A program made the translations under genes and the position numbers. Below, one piece after another: positions 1 through 9,681 of a stretch of 64,000 nucleotides of DNA. The stretch is from NCBI RefSeq assembly GCF_900107205.1, contig NZ_FNPC01000001.1, forward strand, positions 155,213 through 219,212, given 5' to 3'. Each line of letters opens with the position of its first letter. Position 1 is the stretch's first letter. Below the pieces are notes generated by a model, which was not told the DNA's origin, searched no databases, and saw only the letters and a list, made by a program, of their open reading frames with translations. This DNA comes from Halopenitus persicus (lineage in GTDB: Archaea; Halobacteriota; Halobacteria; Halobacteriales; Haloferacaceae).

Positions 1-57
1 CCGCTCGCCCGGCCCGACCCGCCCTCCGTTATAGGTGAAGGCCTCGTCGTCGCTCAT
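1..57 (-). CDS. Succinylglutamate desuccinylase/aspartoacylase family protein (5' end only)
   Basis: Only the first 19 codons lie inside the window; the gene runs off the left edge. The peptide begins MSDDEAFTYNGGRVGPGER, which resembles from memory the N-terminus of haloarchaeal AstE/aspartoacylase-like zinc hydrolases. A strong AT-box (TATATATAT, 81-89) lies 24-32 nt upstream, as expected for a leaderless gene. The divergent neighbour is a RimK-type ATP-grasp fusion, and RimK and AstE-like genes commonly travel together, which supports the call. The identification rests on a very short peptide plus context. Confidence 0.55.
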   Translation of the reverse strand, partial: MSDDEAFTYNGGRVGPGER

Positions 58-80
58 ACGTTCCCGAGCGCCGGCGGCGG

Positions 81-89
81 TATATATAT
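81..89 (-). promoter_or_regulatory. TATA box for the leftward aspartoacylase-like gene
   Basis: An alternating AT tract centred 27 nt upstream of the ATG at 57, the spacing of a haloarchaeal leaderless promoter. The divergent gene at 240 seems to use its own box (TTTTTAC, 208-214). Confidence 0.6.
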
Positions 90-239
90 GCCGTCGTGGG
101 AACGTCGTCGTGCAGCCTCCGCCGGCGTATTTCCGCAGAACGCCTCGATGTCACGGTTCCGCGAGCCGTCAAAATATCAGCACTGATACCGGAGTCGATA
201 CCGGACGTTTTTACCCGGACCCCGTCGACCGGTCGATCG

Positions 240-1589
240 ATGACCGGGGATACCGCTCGTGTCGGGGTACTGTCGCTACACAACAGCAAGGAGACGAAGG
301 CGATCCTGAACGCCGTCGAGGACCTCGGCCACGAGCCGGCCTGGCTGCGCAAGGAGAACACCGCGATCGAGGTCACTGACGGACGCGTCAGCATCGAACC
401 CGACGTCGACGTGGTGCTCAACCGGCTGCTCCTCTCGAACACCGACCAGCCCGCCGAACACCTGGGACTCGCGACCACCTTCGAGCGGATCCGGCCGATG
501 CTGAACGAGCCCGACGCCGTCCTCGCCGCGATCCACAAGTTCGCGGCAGCGGCGACCCTCGCCGACTGGAACGTCCCGGTTCCCGACGCCCTGCTCGCGC
601 TCTCGAACGAGCGGCTCAACCAGGGTCGCGAGCGATTCGGCGACGTCGGCGTCTACAAGACCGCGATCGGGACCCACGGAGGCGGAACCTGGAAGGTCGA
701 TCTCACCGAGCCGGTCAACCCCAAGGTCGGCAACCGGCAGGCGTTCCTCCAGCGGCTGATCGAGCGCGACGACGAGCGACACCGGGACCTCCGCGTCTAC
801 GTCGTCGGCGAGGAGATCGTCGGCGCGATGTACCGCTACGCGCCGGAGGGCGACTGGCGGACGAACGTCGCCCTCGGCGGCGACGTCGAGAACGCCATCG
901 ACGATATGCCCGAGAAGGCGGCGGATATGGCCCTCTATGCGGCCGAGGTGATGGGGCTCGATTACGCCGGCGTCGACCTCATCGAGGGATACGACGGCTG
1001 GTACGTCCTCGAGGTCAACCCGACCGCGGGGTTCAAGGGGCTGTTCAAGGCGACCGGCGTCTCCCCGGCCCCTCACATCGCCAAGCTCGCGATCGAGGAG
1101 GCCGGCGGGACCGTCGACGACGATCGCGTCGAGACGCTCGCCGGCACGCTCGACGATTCGCGCCCCTCGTGTGCGCCGCCGCTGTCGAAATCACCCTTCG
1201 AGGAGACGCCGATCATCGGCTACGTCGAGGAGGTCGTCGCGACGGGCACCTCCGGCTCCGTCCAGGCGCTCGCGAAGTCCGACACCGGCGCCACGCGGAC
1301 GAGCATCGACACCCAGCTCGCCGCGGAGATCGGGGCCGGTCCGATAAAGAGCATGACGCGGGTCAAATCCGGGAGCGTCAAGTCCGGCAAGGCGCGGCCG
1401 GTCGTCGATCTGGTGATCGGGATCGGCGGAACCCAACACACCGTGACCGCCAGCGTCGAGGACCGCGGTCATATGGAGTACCCGCTGCTGCTCGGCCGCG
1501 ACATTCTGGAGCACTACCGCGTTGACGTCCGCAAGCGCGTCGACGAGGACCGACCCGACGCCGACGATCCCGAACTCCTCGAGGAGTAG
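240..1589 (+). CDS. RimK-type ATP-grasp ligase fused to a retropepsin-like (RimB/PF05618-type) domain
   Basis: 449 residues. The N-terminal two thirds form an ATP-grasp ligase of the RimK/LysX class, which adds amino acids to a carboxyl acceptor; VYKTAIGTHGGGTWKVD is the glycine-rich ATP-binding region and YAGVDLIEG..WYVLEVNPTAGF holds the metal-binding Asp/Glu/Asn residues. From about residue 325 a second domain begins, with SDTGATRTSID (Asp348-Thr-Gly-Ala), the active-site signature of aspartic-protease-fold proteins annotated as ATP-dependent zinc protease and now known as RimB-like. The ATG at 240 is chosen because a TTTTTAC box lies about 27 nt upstream and the ATP-grasp homology starts shortly after; the upstream extension to 96 is low-quality sequence. 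Substrate not determinable. Confidence 0.85.
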   Translation: MTGDTARVGVLSLHNSKETKAILNAVEDLGHEPAWLRKENTAIEVTDGRVSIEPDVDVVLNRLLLSNTDQPAEHLGLATTFERIRPMLNEPDAVLAAIHKFAAAATLADWNVPVPDALLALSNERLNQGRERFGDVGVYKTAIGTHGGGTWKVDLTEPVNPKVGNRQAFLQRLIERDDERHRDLRVYVVGEEIVGAMYRYAPEGDWRTNVALGGDVENAIDDMPEKAADMALYAAEVMGLDYAGVDLIEGYDGWYVLEVNPTAGFKGLFKATGVSPAPHIAKLAIEEAGGTVDDDRVETLAGTLDDSRPSCAPPLSKSPFEETPIIGYVEEVVATGTSGSVQALAKSDTGATRTSIDTQLAAEIGAGPIKSMTRVKSGSVKSGKARPVVDLVIGIGGTQHTVTASVEDRGHMEYPLLLGRDILEHYRVDVRKRVDEDRPDADDPELLEE

Positions 1590-1772
1590 CCCTCCACCTC
1601 CGTTCCCCGAGGTTTATTCCGGATACCGACCCACCCCGCCGCGTGATCTAACCACGACCGCGCGGCGGTTCGCGGGTGTCCGGTATCCCCGTCGCGTGTC
1701 CGCACCGGCCCGGCGTTTCACCGTGACCCTCGTCCCGACGACGCCGCGGCCGTTCGATACCGGCTGTTCGCT

Positions 1773-2375
1773 TCATCGTTCGTAGGCGGCCCACACGTAC
1801 CGCGTCCCGTAGCTCCGGTACGGTCGCCACGCGTCAGCGATCTCCCGCATTTCCCCACGCGAGAGGTCGTCCCCGTCCGCGTACAGTTGCTCGATCCCCT
1901 TCCGAACGGCCAGGTCTCCGAGCGGCAATACGTCCTCGCGGCCGAGCACGAAGATGAGGTACATTCGGGCGGTCCAGTCCCCGACGCCGCGGATCCGGGT
2001 GAGCTCCTCGATCGCCGCCTCGTCGGACGCGTCCGCCAGTCCCGCCGGCGTGAGGTCCCGGTCGCGGAACGCCTCGGCCGCCGACCGGAGGTACTCGACC
2101 TTCGTGCGGCTCAGTCCCGCCTCCCGAAGCCGGTCGTGGTCGGCCGCCAGCACCGCTTCCGGGGTGACGTCGTCGAGCACGTCGAACGTCCGCGTTCGGA
2201 TGGCGTCGGCCGACGCCGTCGAGAGCTGCTGGTTGATGATCGACGTACAGAGCCGCCGGAAGGGCTCCTCGGCGGGCGTGACGTGGAGGGGTCCGTGCCG
2301 GTCGATGAGCGGGCTCACGACCGGGTCCGACCGGAGCGTCTCCTCGACCGCCGGCGGGAGTGGATCCGTGTTCAC
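1773..2375 (-). CDS. DNA-3-methyladenine glycosylase (AlkA/HhH-GPD family)
   Basis: 200 residues with a GTG start (MNTDPLPPAVEETL). Base-excision repair enzyme that removes alkylated purines. The helix-hairpin-helix motif is ELTRIRGVGDWTARMYL (about residues 124-140), followed by PLGDLAVRKG, whose Asp is the catalytic residue by analogy with AlkA. IINQQLS is the typical family segment near residue 46-52. The reading frame stays open far upstream to 2882 but that part overlaps the opposite-strand dehydrogenase and is not coding. Start choice fits the family length. Confidence 0.88.
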   Translation of the reverse strand: MNTDPLPPAVEETLRSDPVVSPLIDRHGPLHVTPAEEPFRRLCTSIINQQLSTASADAIRTRTFDVLDDVTPEAVLAADHDRLREAGLSRTKVEYLRSAAEAFRDRDLTPAGLADASDEAAIEELTRIRGVGDWTARMYLIFVLGREDVLPLGDLAVRKGIEQLYADGDDLSRGEMREIADAWRPYRSYGTRYVWAAYER

Positions 2376-2580
2376 GGGGGACCGTTGGGGTCGAACCGCA
2401 ATGACCGTTTCGTGCTCTCGTCCGCCGGTTCGAACCGTACCGGACGCGTCTCCGACCGTCGGCACGTGCTCTCGAATCCCCGCCACACGCGAACCGGACC
2501 GTCGCCACACGCGATTCGGTCTGCCGCCACAACACCGGGCCGGGGAAACGTTGAACCGGAGGCGGCGCAACCGGTCGAGT

Positions 2581-4578
2581 ATGTCGATAACCGACGTCGA
2601 CCGAGTGACAGTCCTCGGTGCGGGGAATATGGGACACGGGATCGCCGAGTTGGCCGCGCTCGCAGGGTATGAGGTGCGGATGCGTGACATCAACGAGGAG
2701 TTCGTCCAAAACGGGTACGACCGCGTCGAGTGGTCGCTCGAGAAGCTGGCCGAGAAGGGCCGGATCGACGAGGCCGACGCCGACGCCGCACTCGACCGGC
2801 TCACGCCGCTGGTCGATCTCGAGGCGGCCGTCGAGGGGACCGACGTCGTGATCGAGGCCGTTCCCGAACGGATGGAGATCAAGAAGGACGTTTACAGCGA
2901 ACTCGAGCGGCACGCGCCCGACGACGCGATCTTCGCCTCGAACACGTCCAGCCTCTCGATCACCGCGCTCTCGGAGCTGACCGACCGCCCGGAGCGGTTC
3001 TGCGGAATGCACTTCTTCAACCCGCCCGTCCGGATGCAGCTCGTCGAGGTCATCGCCGGCGCCCACACCGAACCGGACGTCCTCGAGTTGATCGAGGACC
3101 TCGCGGAGGAGTTCGGGAAGACGCCGGTCCGCGTCAGGAAGGACGTCCCTGGATTCATCGTGAACCGGATCCTCGTTCCGCTGCTGAACGAGGCCGCGTG
3201 GATCGTGAACGAGGGCGACGCGTCGATCGAGACGGTCGACTCGACGGCGAAGTTCGACGTCGGACTCCCGATGGGCGCCTTCGAACTGGCCGACCAGATC
3301 GGCATCGACGTCGGGTATCACGTCCTCGAATACCTCCAGGAGGAGCTCGGCGACGCGTATCGGCCGTGTCCGCTGATCGTGGAGAAGGTGGAGGCCGACG
3401 AGCTCGGCCGAAAGTCGGACGTCGGATTCTACGACTACGAGGACGGCGGGGCGACGATCCCGAGCGACGCCGGCGACGAGGCGGTTCGTCGCCGGCTGCT
3501 CGCGGTGATGGCCAACGAGGTCGCCGGCCTCCTCGACCAGGACGTCGCCGATATCGAGGCGATCGACGAGGCCGTGACCCTCGGCGCCGGCTTTCCCGAG
3601 GGGCCGGGACGGCTGGCCGACGCGGCGGGCGTCGACGTCCTCCTCGAGACGCTGCGGGACCTGTACGCGGACACCGACGCCGAACGGTACCGGCCCCGGG
3701 ACGCGCTGGTCGCGATCGCCGATCAGGGCGGGTTCTACGCCCACGTCGGCGACCCTGACGAGGACGACGCGACCGGTTCCGGTTCGGAACCAAGCTACGA
3801 GACGCTCGACGTACAGGTCACCGAGGAGGGAGTCGGCCGGATCACGCTCGACCGTTCCCATCGAATGAACACGATCACCGAGGAACTGCTCGCGGAGCTC
3901 GAGGCGGCGATCGACGCGCTCGCCGCGGACGAGTCGGCGCGAGCGGTCCTCATCACGGGCGGCGGCGACCGCGCCTTCTCGGCCGGCGCGGACGTCCAGA
4001 GCATCGCCGCGGGCGGGGCCGACCCGGTCGCGATCACGGAACTCTCGAAAACGGGCCAGGAGACGTTCGGCACGCTCGAGCGACTCGACATGCCGGTCGT
4101 GGCCGGGATCGACGGCTACTGTCTCGGCGGCGGAATGGAGCTGGCCGCCGCCGCGGACTTCCGGATCGCGGCGGCGGGGTCGGAGTTCGGGCAGACCGAA
4201 CACAACCTCGGGATCATGCCCGGCTGGGGCGGCACCCAGCGACTCCCGCGGATCGTCGGCGAGGGTCGTGCGAAGGAGATCATCTTCACGGCGGACCGGT
4301 ACGACGCCGAGACGATGGCGGAGTACGGCTTCCTCAACGAGGTCACCGAGACCGGGGAGCTCGAGGACCGGGCGCTCTCGTTCGCCGCCGACCTCGCCGC
4401 CGGCCCGCCGATCGCCCAGCGCTACACGAAGCGGGCGATCCACGCGGGGCGCACGGACTCCGAGGCCGGGCTGGCCGTCGAGTCGCAGGCGTTCGGCCAG
4501 CTGATGAGCACGGAGGACGTGATGACCGGGTTGACCGCCTTTATGAGCGACGAGGAGCCCGAGTTCGAGGGCAAGTGA
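2581..4578 (+). CDS. 3-hydroxyacyl-CoA dehydrogenase / enoyl-CoA hydratase fusion
   Basis: 665 residues. Beta-oxidation bifunctional protein in the order dehydrogenase then hydratase, the reverse of bacterial FadB. GAGNMGHG (residues 13-20) is the NAD-binding loop; MHFFNPP and PGFIVNRIL mark the HCDH N- and C-terminal domains. The crotonase domain starts near residue 400: FSAGADVQ gives the oxyanion hole, GGGMELA and FGQTEHNLG carry the two catalytic Glu positions, and MPGWGGTQRLPR is the family signature. The ATG at 2581 directly precedes the Rossmann strand. It is divergent from the glycosylase gene. This fusion order is common in haloarchaea. Confidence 0.93.
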   Translation: MSITDVDRVTVLGAGNMGHGIAELAALAGYEVRMRDINEEFVQNGYDRVEWSLEKLAEKGRIDEADADAALDRLTPLVDLEAAVEGTDVVIEAVPERMEIKKDVYSELERHAPDDAIFASNTSSLSITALSELTDRPERFCGMHFFNPPVRMQLVEVIAGAHTEPDVLELIEDLAEEFGKTPVRVRKDVPGFIVNRILVPLLNEAAWIVNEGDASIETVDSTAKFDVGLPMGAFELADQIGIDVGYHVLEYLQEELGDAYRPCPLIVEKVEADELGRKSDVGFYDYEDGGATIPSDAGDEAVRRRLLAVMANEVAGLLDQDVADIEAIDEAVTLGAGFPEGPGRLADAAGVDVLLETLRDLYADTDAERYRPRDALVAIADQGGFYAHVGDPDEDDATGSGSEPSYETLDVQVTEEGVGRITLDRSHRMNTITEELLAELEAAIDALAADESARAVLITGGGDRAFSAGADVQSIAAGGADPVAITELSKTGQETFGTLERLDMPVVAGIDGYCLGGGMELAAAADFRIAAAGSEFGQTEHNLGIMPGWGGTQRLPRIVGEGRAKEIIFTADRYDAETMAEYGFLNEVTETGELEDRALSFAADLAAGPPIAQRYTKRAIHAGRTDSEAGLAVESQAFGQLMSTEDVMTGLTAFMSDEEPEFEGK

Positions 4579-4748
4579 GATCCCTTGAGGCCGAAGCGAC
4601 CGGGCCGCGGCGTTGACGGCGTGGTCGCCGACGCGCTCGAGGCCGGCAAACGTCACCACCACGGACGTCGCGGCAGTGTGCCCGACCCACACGGCGTACG
4701 CGAGTGAAGGGATTTATTACGATCCCCGCATTCCATCCGAACGCCGAC

Positions 4749-4823
4749 GCTCGGTTGGTGTAGTCCGGCCAATCATGTTGGCCTTTCGAGCCGACGACCA
4801 GGGTTCAAATCCCTGACCGAGCA
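4749..4823 (+). tRNA. tRNA-Glu (anticodon TTC)
   Basis: 75 nt cloverleaf. Acceptor arms GCTCGGT (4749-4755) and ACCGAGC (4816-4822) pair perfectly, with discriminator A at 4823 and no encoded CCA. The anticodon stem TTGGC/GCCGA encloses CTTTCGA with TTC at 4785-4787. The T-arm GGGTTCAAATCCC is present. A TATA-like TTTATTA lies about 36-42 nt upstream (4708-4714). No intron visible. Confidence 0.96.
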
Positions 4824-4997
4824 TTCTCCACTCTCCGACCGCCGAGCCGCCGGTATCCCATCATCCGCCGAGCCGCCGACTTGCCACCCCAGACGACCCG
4901 TCAGCCGCTCGGCGGGCCGCCGGTGCGATACCCGATCGTCGCCACGGTCCGCCGTCGTTCTGGAGCTTTTATCCCTCCACCGGATCGATAGGCGGCC

Positions 4998-5432
4998 ATG
5001 CGTACCCGTTCCGTCCTCGGCGCCTGCACGGTCGTGGCCGCGGTCGCCACGGCCGGCAGCCTCTGGTTCAGCGAGGGGCTCGGACTGGTCCCCTGCGAGC
5101 TCTGCTGGTACCAGCGAATCCTGATGTACCCGCTCGTCGTGGTCCTCGGCGTGGGAGCCCTCGAGGACCGGATCGGGACGTGGCGAACCGCGCTTCCGCT
5201 CGCCGGCCTCGGGGTCGGCGTTGCGACGTACCACGTCGCGATCCAGCTCTCGCCGGGGGCAACGTGTGGCCTCGACGGGGCCTGTACCGCGGTCCAGTGG
5301 CGGGGGCTCGGCATCTTCACGATCCCGCGACTCTCGCTGACCGCCTTCCTCCTCGTGACGATCGGACTGCTCGTCCTCGCGCTGGCCGAGCGCGGAATCG
5401 TCGACGCGGTCCGGAGCGACGTCGGCCGCTGA
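4998..5432 (+). CDS. dsbB: DsbB-family disulfide bond formation protein
   Basis: 144 residues, four hydrophobic segments. It would reoxidise an extracytoplasmic thiol oxidase by passing electrons to membrane quinone. Both cysteine pairs are present: CELC at 33-36 after the first membrane helix and C90/C96 in the second extracellular loop. CWYQR after the first pair is the family hallmark. A box GCTTTTATCC sits about 27 nt upstream of the ATG, indicating a leaderless transcript. No DsbA partner is visible next to it. Confidence 0.92.
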   Translation: MRTRSVLGACTVVAAVATAGSLWFSEGLGLVPCELCWYQRILMYPLVVVLGVGALEDRIGTWRTALPLAGLGVGVATYHVAIQLSPGATCGLDGACTAVQWRGLGIFTIPRLSLTAFLLVTIGLLVLALAERGIVDAVRSDVGR

Positions 5433-5483
5433 GACGGCGACGACGAGCGCGGACCTTTCAACCGTTCGCGATCAACGACCGGT

Positions 5484-5894
5484 ATGAGTCTTCCCGACCT
5501 CCCCGACGGCTGGCGCGTCTGGAACGAGGAGCCGAACGGACGCGCGATCGTGGCGTTCCGTCCCGACGTCTTCACCGAGGACGACTTTCCGGCCGCGTGC
5601 CTGCCGACGATCTACCTGACGAACGGCTCGCGTGCCGCTCGTCCCGGCGCGGGCCAGTACCGAACGGACGAGTGGCACGTCGTCCTGTTCCTCGAGCCGG
5701 AGGTCGAGGTCACCACCCGGACGTACGACGAGCGCGAGGCGGCCGTCGAGGCGCTTCTCGATCTGGCCTCACAGTTCGCCGACGGCGCGGTCGATTACCG
5801 CGAGCCGTATCAGGTTCCCCGCGAGGCATATCTCGCGGAACTCGACCGACTCACCGGAGATCCGGCTGCTGACGATCACGTCGTCGACGAGTAG
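5484..5894 (+). CDS. Conserved haloarchaeal protein of unknown function
   Basis: 136 residues, acidic, no membrane segment or signal. It begins MSLPDLPDGWRVWNEEPNGR and contains an alternating strand/helix pattern ending in a helical region. I recognise it only as a haloarchaeal family of small proteins (possibly DUF5820, from memory). It follows dsbB by 51 nt but has its own TATA-like CTTTCAA about 27 nt upstream, so co-regulation is uncertain. Its 3' end faces the carboxylase gene. Confidence 0.75.
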   Translation: MSLPDLPDGWRVWNEEPNGRAIVAFRPDVFTEDDFPAACLPTIYLTNGSRAARPGAGQYRTDEWHVVLFLEPEVEVTTRTYDEREAAVEALLDLASQFADGAVDYREPYQVPREAYLAELDRLTGDPAADDHVVDE

Positions 5895-5924
5895 GAGGTC
5901 CCGCCCGATCCCGCCGGGCGAACG

Positions 5925-5938
5925 ACTCACTCGAGTGA
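5925..5938. terminator. Palindrome between convergent genes (candidate bidirectional terminator)
   Basis: CTCACTCGAGTGAG is a perfect 14-bp palindrome in the 70-bp gap between two convergent genes. The CACTCGAG core recurs twice more before the carboxylase stop codon, which itself reads CTCGAGTGA on the minus strand, so the repeats look like copies of the gene end. The terminator role is inferred from position only. Confidence 0.3.
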
Positions 5939-5964
5939 GATCGTGTCACTCGAGCGCGAGCGTC

Positions 5965-7881
5965 TCACTCGAGGACGACGAGCGGGTCGCCCATATCGAC
6001 GCTGTCCCCCTCGGCGACGTGGACGCTCGCGACCGTGCCGCCGCGCTCGGCGACGACGTCGTTCTCCATCTTCATCGCCTCCAGCACGCAGACGACCTCG
6101 CCCGCCGCGACCTCCTGGCCCTCCGTCACGTCGACCGAGAGGATCGTCCCCTGCATCTCGGCGTCGATCGCCTCGCCGCCCTCCGCGATCTCGACCGTCT
6201 CCTCGGCTCCATCCGACCCGGCCGTGCCGTCGGCGTCACCGCCCCCGACGTGTGGGGGGCGACCGTCTTCCCCGGGCGTTCCGGCGGCACCGGAGCTCCC
6301 GGCGGCGCCGAAGTCCTCGATCGCGGGGATCGTCGGAGCCCCTCGCTCCTCAAGGGAGACCTCGAAGCGCTTGCCGTTCACCTCGACCGTGAACTCGCGC
6401 TCGCTGGTCTCGGCGCCGTCCGCGCCGTCCTCGTCGTTCCCACCGTCGGTCCCGTCGGTCGCGTCTCCCCATCGATCCTGTGCGGCCTCGATCCGGTCGG
6501 GTTCGAGGTCCTCGTCGAGATAGGTGGTGGTGTGGGTCCCGTCGCGGAACCGGTCGTCGTCGATCATCAGCCGGTGAAACGGGATGATCGTGGTGACGCC
6601 CTCGACGTCGTACTCGGCGAGCGCACGCCGCGAGCGGTCGAGGCATTCCTCGCGGTCGTTCCCCCAGACGATCAGCTTCGCGACCATCGAGTCGTAGTCG
6701 GTGACCAGCTCGTCGCCCTGCCTGAGCGCGTCGTCGACGCGGACGCCGATGCCGCCCGGCGGGTCGTAGGTCTCGAGGCGGCCGCCGCTGGCCGGCGCGA
6801 ACTCCGCGGCGGCGTTCTCCGCGTTGATCCGGAACTCGACCGCGTGGCCGTCGAGGTCGACGTCGGCCTGGTCGACGGAGAGCCCCTCGCCGGCGGCGAC
6901 GCGGATCTGCTCGGCCACGATGTCGATCCCCGTGAGCGCCTCGGTGACGGTGTGTTCGACCTGGATCCGGGTGTTCACCTCGAGGAAGTAGAAGTCCGTC
7001 TCCGGACCCAGCGGTTCCGCGGGATCCCGGTCGGGGTCCTCCTCGACGAGGAACTCGACGGTGCCCGCGTTGGTGTAGTCGGCGGCGGCGACGCCCCGCC
7101 GGGCCGCCTCGGCGATCGCTTCCCGGAGCTCGGGCGAGAGCGCTGGGGAAGGCCCCTCCTCGACCACCTTCTGGTGGCGGCGCTGGAGCGAACAGTCCCG
7201 CTCCCCGAGGTGGACGACGGTCCCGTCGCGGTCGGCGATGACCTGTACCTCGACGTGCCGCGGGGAGTCGAGGTAGCGCTCGAGGTAGACGGAGTCGTTC
7301 GAGAAGTAGGCCTCGCCCTCCCGTTTGGCCGATTCCAGCTGATCGTCGGCCTCGTCGGCGCTCGCGACCACCTTCATCCCGCGGCCGCCGCCGCCGCCCT
7401 CGGCCTTGATCGCGACGGGGTAGCCGTGTTCCTCGCCGAACGCGCGGACCGCGTCCGCGTCGGCGACCGGCTCGGTGGTTCCGGGGACGATCGGAACGTC
7501 GGCGTCCCGCATCACGCGACGGGCGTGGGTCTTCTCGCCGAGCCGCTCCATCGCGGCCGCCGAGGGGCCGATCCACGTGATCCCGTCGGCCGCCTGGACG
7601 CGCTCGGCGAAGGACGCGTTCTCCGCCAGGAAGCCGTATCCGGGGTGGATCGCGTCCGCGTCGGCCGCGCGTGCCGCCTCGAGGATCGCCTCCTGGTCGA
7701 GGTAGGAGTCGGCCGCCCGAGCGGGCCCGACGGTGTAGGCGACGTCGGCGTACCGGACGTGTCCGGCGTCCGCGTCGGCCTCGCTGTAGACCGCGACGGT
7801 CTCGATCCCCAGCTCCTCGCACGCGCGCATCACCCGAACCGCGATCTCGCCGCGGTTCGCCACGAGAACCCTGTCGAACAT
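5965..7881 (-). CDS. pccA: Acetyl-/propionyl-CoA carboxylase biotin carboxylase subunit with BCCP domain
   Basis: 638 residues. It carboxylates biotin with ATP and bicarbonate and carries the carboxybiotin on its own carrier domain. N-terminus [25 protein letters not shown] and glycine-rich [11 protein letters not shown] identify the biotin carboxylase ATP-grasp; [14 protein letters not shown] is the catalytic region. After about residue 480 comes a low-complexity acidic/Gly/Ala linker and then the biotinyl domain with EAMKMEND (biotinylated Lys604). The length fits the A subunit of haloarchaeal acyl-CoA carboxylases. The carboxyltransferase (B) subunit is not in this window. Confidence 0.92.
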   Translation of the reverse strand: MFDRVLVANRGEIAVRVMRACEELGIETVAVYSEADADAGHVRYADVAYTVGPARAADSYLDQEAILEAARAADADAIHPGYGFLAENASFAERVQAADGITWIGPSAAAMERLGEKTHARRVMRDADVPIVPGTTEPVADADAVRAFGEEHGYPVAIKAEGGGGGRGMKVVASADEADDQLESAKREGEAYFSNDSVYLERYLDSPRHVEVQVIADRDGTVVHLGERDCSLQRRHQKVVEEGPSPALSPELREAIAEAARRGVAAADYTNAGTVEFLVEEDPDRDPAEPLGPETDFYFLEVNTRIQVEHTVTEALTGIDIVAEQIRVAAGEGLSVDQADVDLDGHAVEFRINAENAAAEFAPASGGRLETYDPPGGIGVRVDDALRQGDELVTDYDSMVAKLIVWGNDREECLDRSRRALAEYDVEGVTTIIPFHRLMIDDDRFRDGTHTTTYLDEDLEPDRIEAAQDRWGDATDGTDGGNDEDGADGAETSEREFTVEVNGKRFEVSLEERGAPTIPAIEDFGAAGSSGAAGTPGEDGRPPHVGGGDADGTAGSDGAEETVEIAEGGEAIDAEMQGTILSVDVTEGQEVAAGEVVCVLEAMKMENDVVAERGGTVASVHVAEGDSVDMGDPLVVLE

Positions 7882-7996
7882 CCTTGTCCGGCCATTTCCC
7901 CAGCCGATACCTCATTCTATCGGTTCATCGTGGAATCTCGGATCGACGATCGTCGAATGAAAACGATCGCGAAGCCGTATCGAAACGGCGGACCGT

Positions 7997-8248
7997 TCAG
8001 TCGGCGTCGACGACGTCGCCGGCGTTCGTCCGTTTCGCGTACGCGAAGACGAGGATCGCGGTGAGGAACCAGACCGGCGCGCCGACCCGGATCGCGAAGG
8101 CGACGCGGGCGCCCCACGACGGCAGCGTGACCTGCGTGGACGCCAGCGCGACGAGCGGAGCGCCGACGAGGATGGTCACGACGAACGTCGTCTGCATCAC
8201 CCAGCCGTAATCGACGCCCTCGACCTCGGTCCGTTCGACCGGTTGCAC
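7997..8248 (-). CDS. Small two-helix membrane protein of haloarchaea
   Basis: 83 residues from a GTG start (MQPVERTEVEGVDYGWVMQTTFV). Two hydrophobic segments, about residues 18-38 and 47-70, separated by a short loop. The motif VDYGWVMQ..F preceding the first helix looks conserved from memory (possibly DUF5822). The GTG at 8248 is preferred over longer starts because the minus-strand box TTCTTAA lies 23-30 nt upstream. Function unknown. Confidence 0.7.
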   Translation of the reverse strand: MQPVERTEVEGVDYGWVMQTTFVVTILVGAPLVALASTQVTLPSWGARVAFAIRVGAPVWFLTAILVFAYAKRTNAGDVVDAD

Positions 8249-8357
8249 GCCGCGGCGTTCGGTCCCGCCGGTTAAGAACCTCCCGGGACGGACATTGCGG
8301 CCCGGCTCCCGTCGCATCGGGGACGTCCGCGTCGTGGTTCGCTCGACCGCTCGCGGG

Positions 8358-9560
8358 TCAGGGTGCTGCCTGCTTCGTGGAGACCAGCTCGATCACGTCG
8401 CGGTGATCGAGATCGTGGTCCTTCGACACCTGTCTGTCCGCCCGACAGTCGATCCCGTGGAGGAGCCCCTCGCCGATGTCCGAGTGGATGTGGAAGGCGA
8501 AGTCCTCGGTGGTCGACCCCTCCGGAAGGATGAAGCAGTCGCGGAAGACGCCCTTCTCGTCGCTCGGGCCGTTTGCGGATCCCGGGAAGACCGCGATGCA
8601 GCCGAGCACGTCGAAGACCGCGGCCTCGAGCGACTCCTGGACGCCGGTCCCGCCGTACTCGTCGAGGAACTCCTCGATCCGGTCCAGGCCGGCGGCCTGC
8701 TCCTCGGGGAGGTCCTGGCGGACCTCGAACTCGTCCGCGCCGGCGGTGTAGTCGATCGCGCCGGCCGCGTCGGCGTTCTTGAGCGCCTTCTCCGCGTGAG
8801 CGCTGGTGGACACGAACGTGAGGTGTTCGTAGTCGGGGTCGGTCGTGATCGCCTCCCAGTTCTCCCGGGCCGCCGGCGTGTCCATCTTGTTGGCCGCGAC
8901 GATCATCGGCTTGGTGCGCTTGCGGATCTCCCTGGCGAGCTCCTGGCGGTCGGCGTCGTCCCACGTCGCGGGGTCGAGCTCGAGGCCCTCGGCGAGGATG
9001 ACCTGCTTCACCCCGTCCTTCGAGATGCCGAACGCGGAGAGCTGCTCGGCGAGTTCGACCTCGATGGCCGCCTCCGACCCGTGGTACCTGGTCTCGTATT
9101 TGTCGATCCCCTTCTCGAGGACGTCGAGATACCACTGGTCGAGTTCCTCCTCGAGGAAGTCGATGTCCTCGCGCGGGTCGTGGCCCTCGGTCGCTTCCCC
9201 TTCGATGTCGGTCGTCCCCGAGAAGTCGACGACGTGGACCAGCACGTCCGTCTCGTTCAGGTCGGTGAGGAACTGGTTCCCGAGGCCGCGTCCCTCGTGT
9301 GCCCCCGGCACGAGCCCGGCGACGTCGACGAGTCGGACGGGGACGAACCGCGTTCCGGACCGACAGACGCCGACGTTCGGCGTGCACGTCTCGTCGAACT
9401 CCGGCGCCGCACACGGCACCCTGACGTACGCCTCGCCCACGCTCGGGTCGATCGTCGTGAACGGGTAGGCCCCCTCGGGCACGTCGTTCATCGTCGCCGC
9501 GTTGAAGAAGGTCGATTTGCCCACCGAGGGCTTGCCGACCAGGCCGATCCGATAACTCAT
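8358..9560 (-). CDS. ychF: YchF/OLA1-type redox-regulated ATPase with TGS domain
   Basis: 400 residues, the archaeal length. Translation-associated P-loop ATPase of the Obg family. GLVGKPSVGKST (6-17) is the P-loop, VDVAGLVPGAHEGRGLGNQFL the switch II region, and NKMD replaces NKxD for base recognition. The C-terminus with RDCFILPEGSTTEDFAFHIHSDIGEGLLHGID is the TGS domain. A CTAAAAG box about 27 nt upstream of the ATG supports a leaderless start. Confidence 0.95.
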   Translation of the reverse strand: MSYRIGLVGKPSVGKSTFFNAATMNDVPEGAYPFTTIDPSVGEAYVRVPCAAPEFDETCTPNVGVCRSGTRFVPVRLVDVAGLVPGAHEGRGLGNQFLTDLNETDVLVHVVDFSGTTDIEGEATEGHDPREDIDFLEEELDQWYLDVLEKGIDKYETRYHGSEAAIEVELAEQLSAFGISKDGVKQVILAEGLELDPATWDDADRQELAREIRKRTKPMIVAANKMDTPAARENWEAITTDPDYEHLTFVSTSAHAEKALKNADAAGAIDYTAGADEFEVRQDLPEEQAAGLDRIEEFLDEYGGTGVQESLEAAVFDVLGCIAVFPGSANGPSDEKGVFRDCFILPEGSTTEDFAFHIHSDIGEGLLHGIDCRADRQVSKDHDLDHRDVIELVSTKQAAP

Positions 9561-9681
9561 TATCCACGGTGGACGCTCGGGGACTAAAAGCGGCGCGAGA
9601 CGGCTCGTGGTGTGGGATCTGCGGGCATGGATCGAACGCCACGACCGCCGGAATCGACCGCCGCAAGCAGGCCCGACGACC

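Noticed and set aside
1834-4692. Very long minus-strand open frame opposite the dehydrogenase-hydratase gene
   Set aside because: It is an antisense shadow caused by high G+C; composition is Arg/Val/Gly-rich without any domain, while the plus strand encodes a textbook fusion protein.
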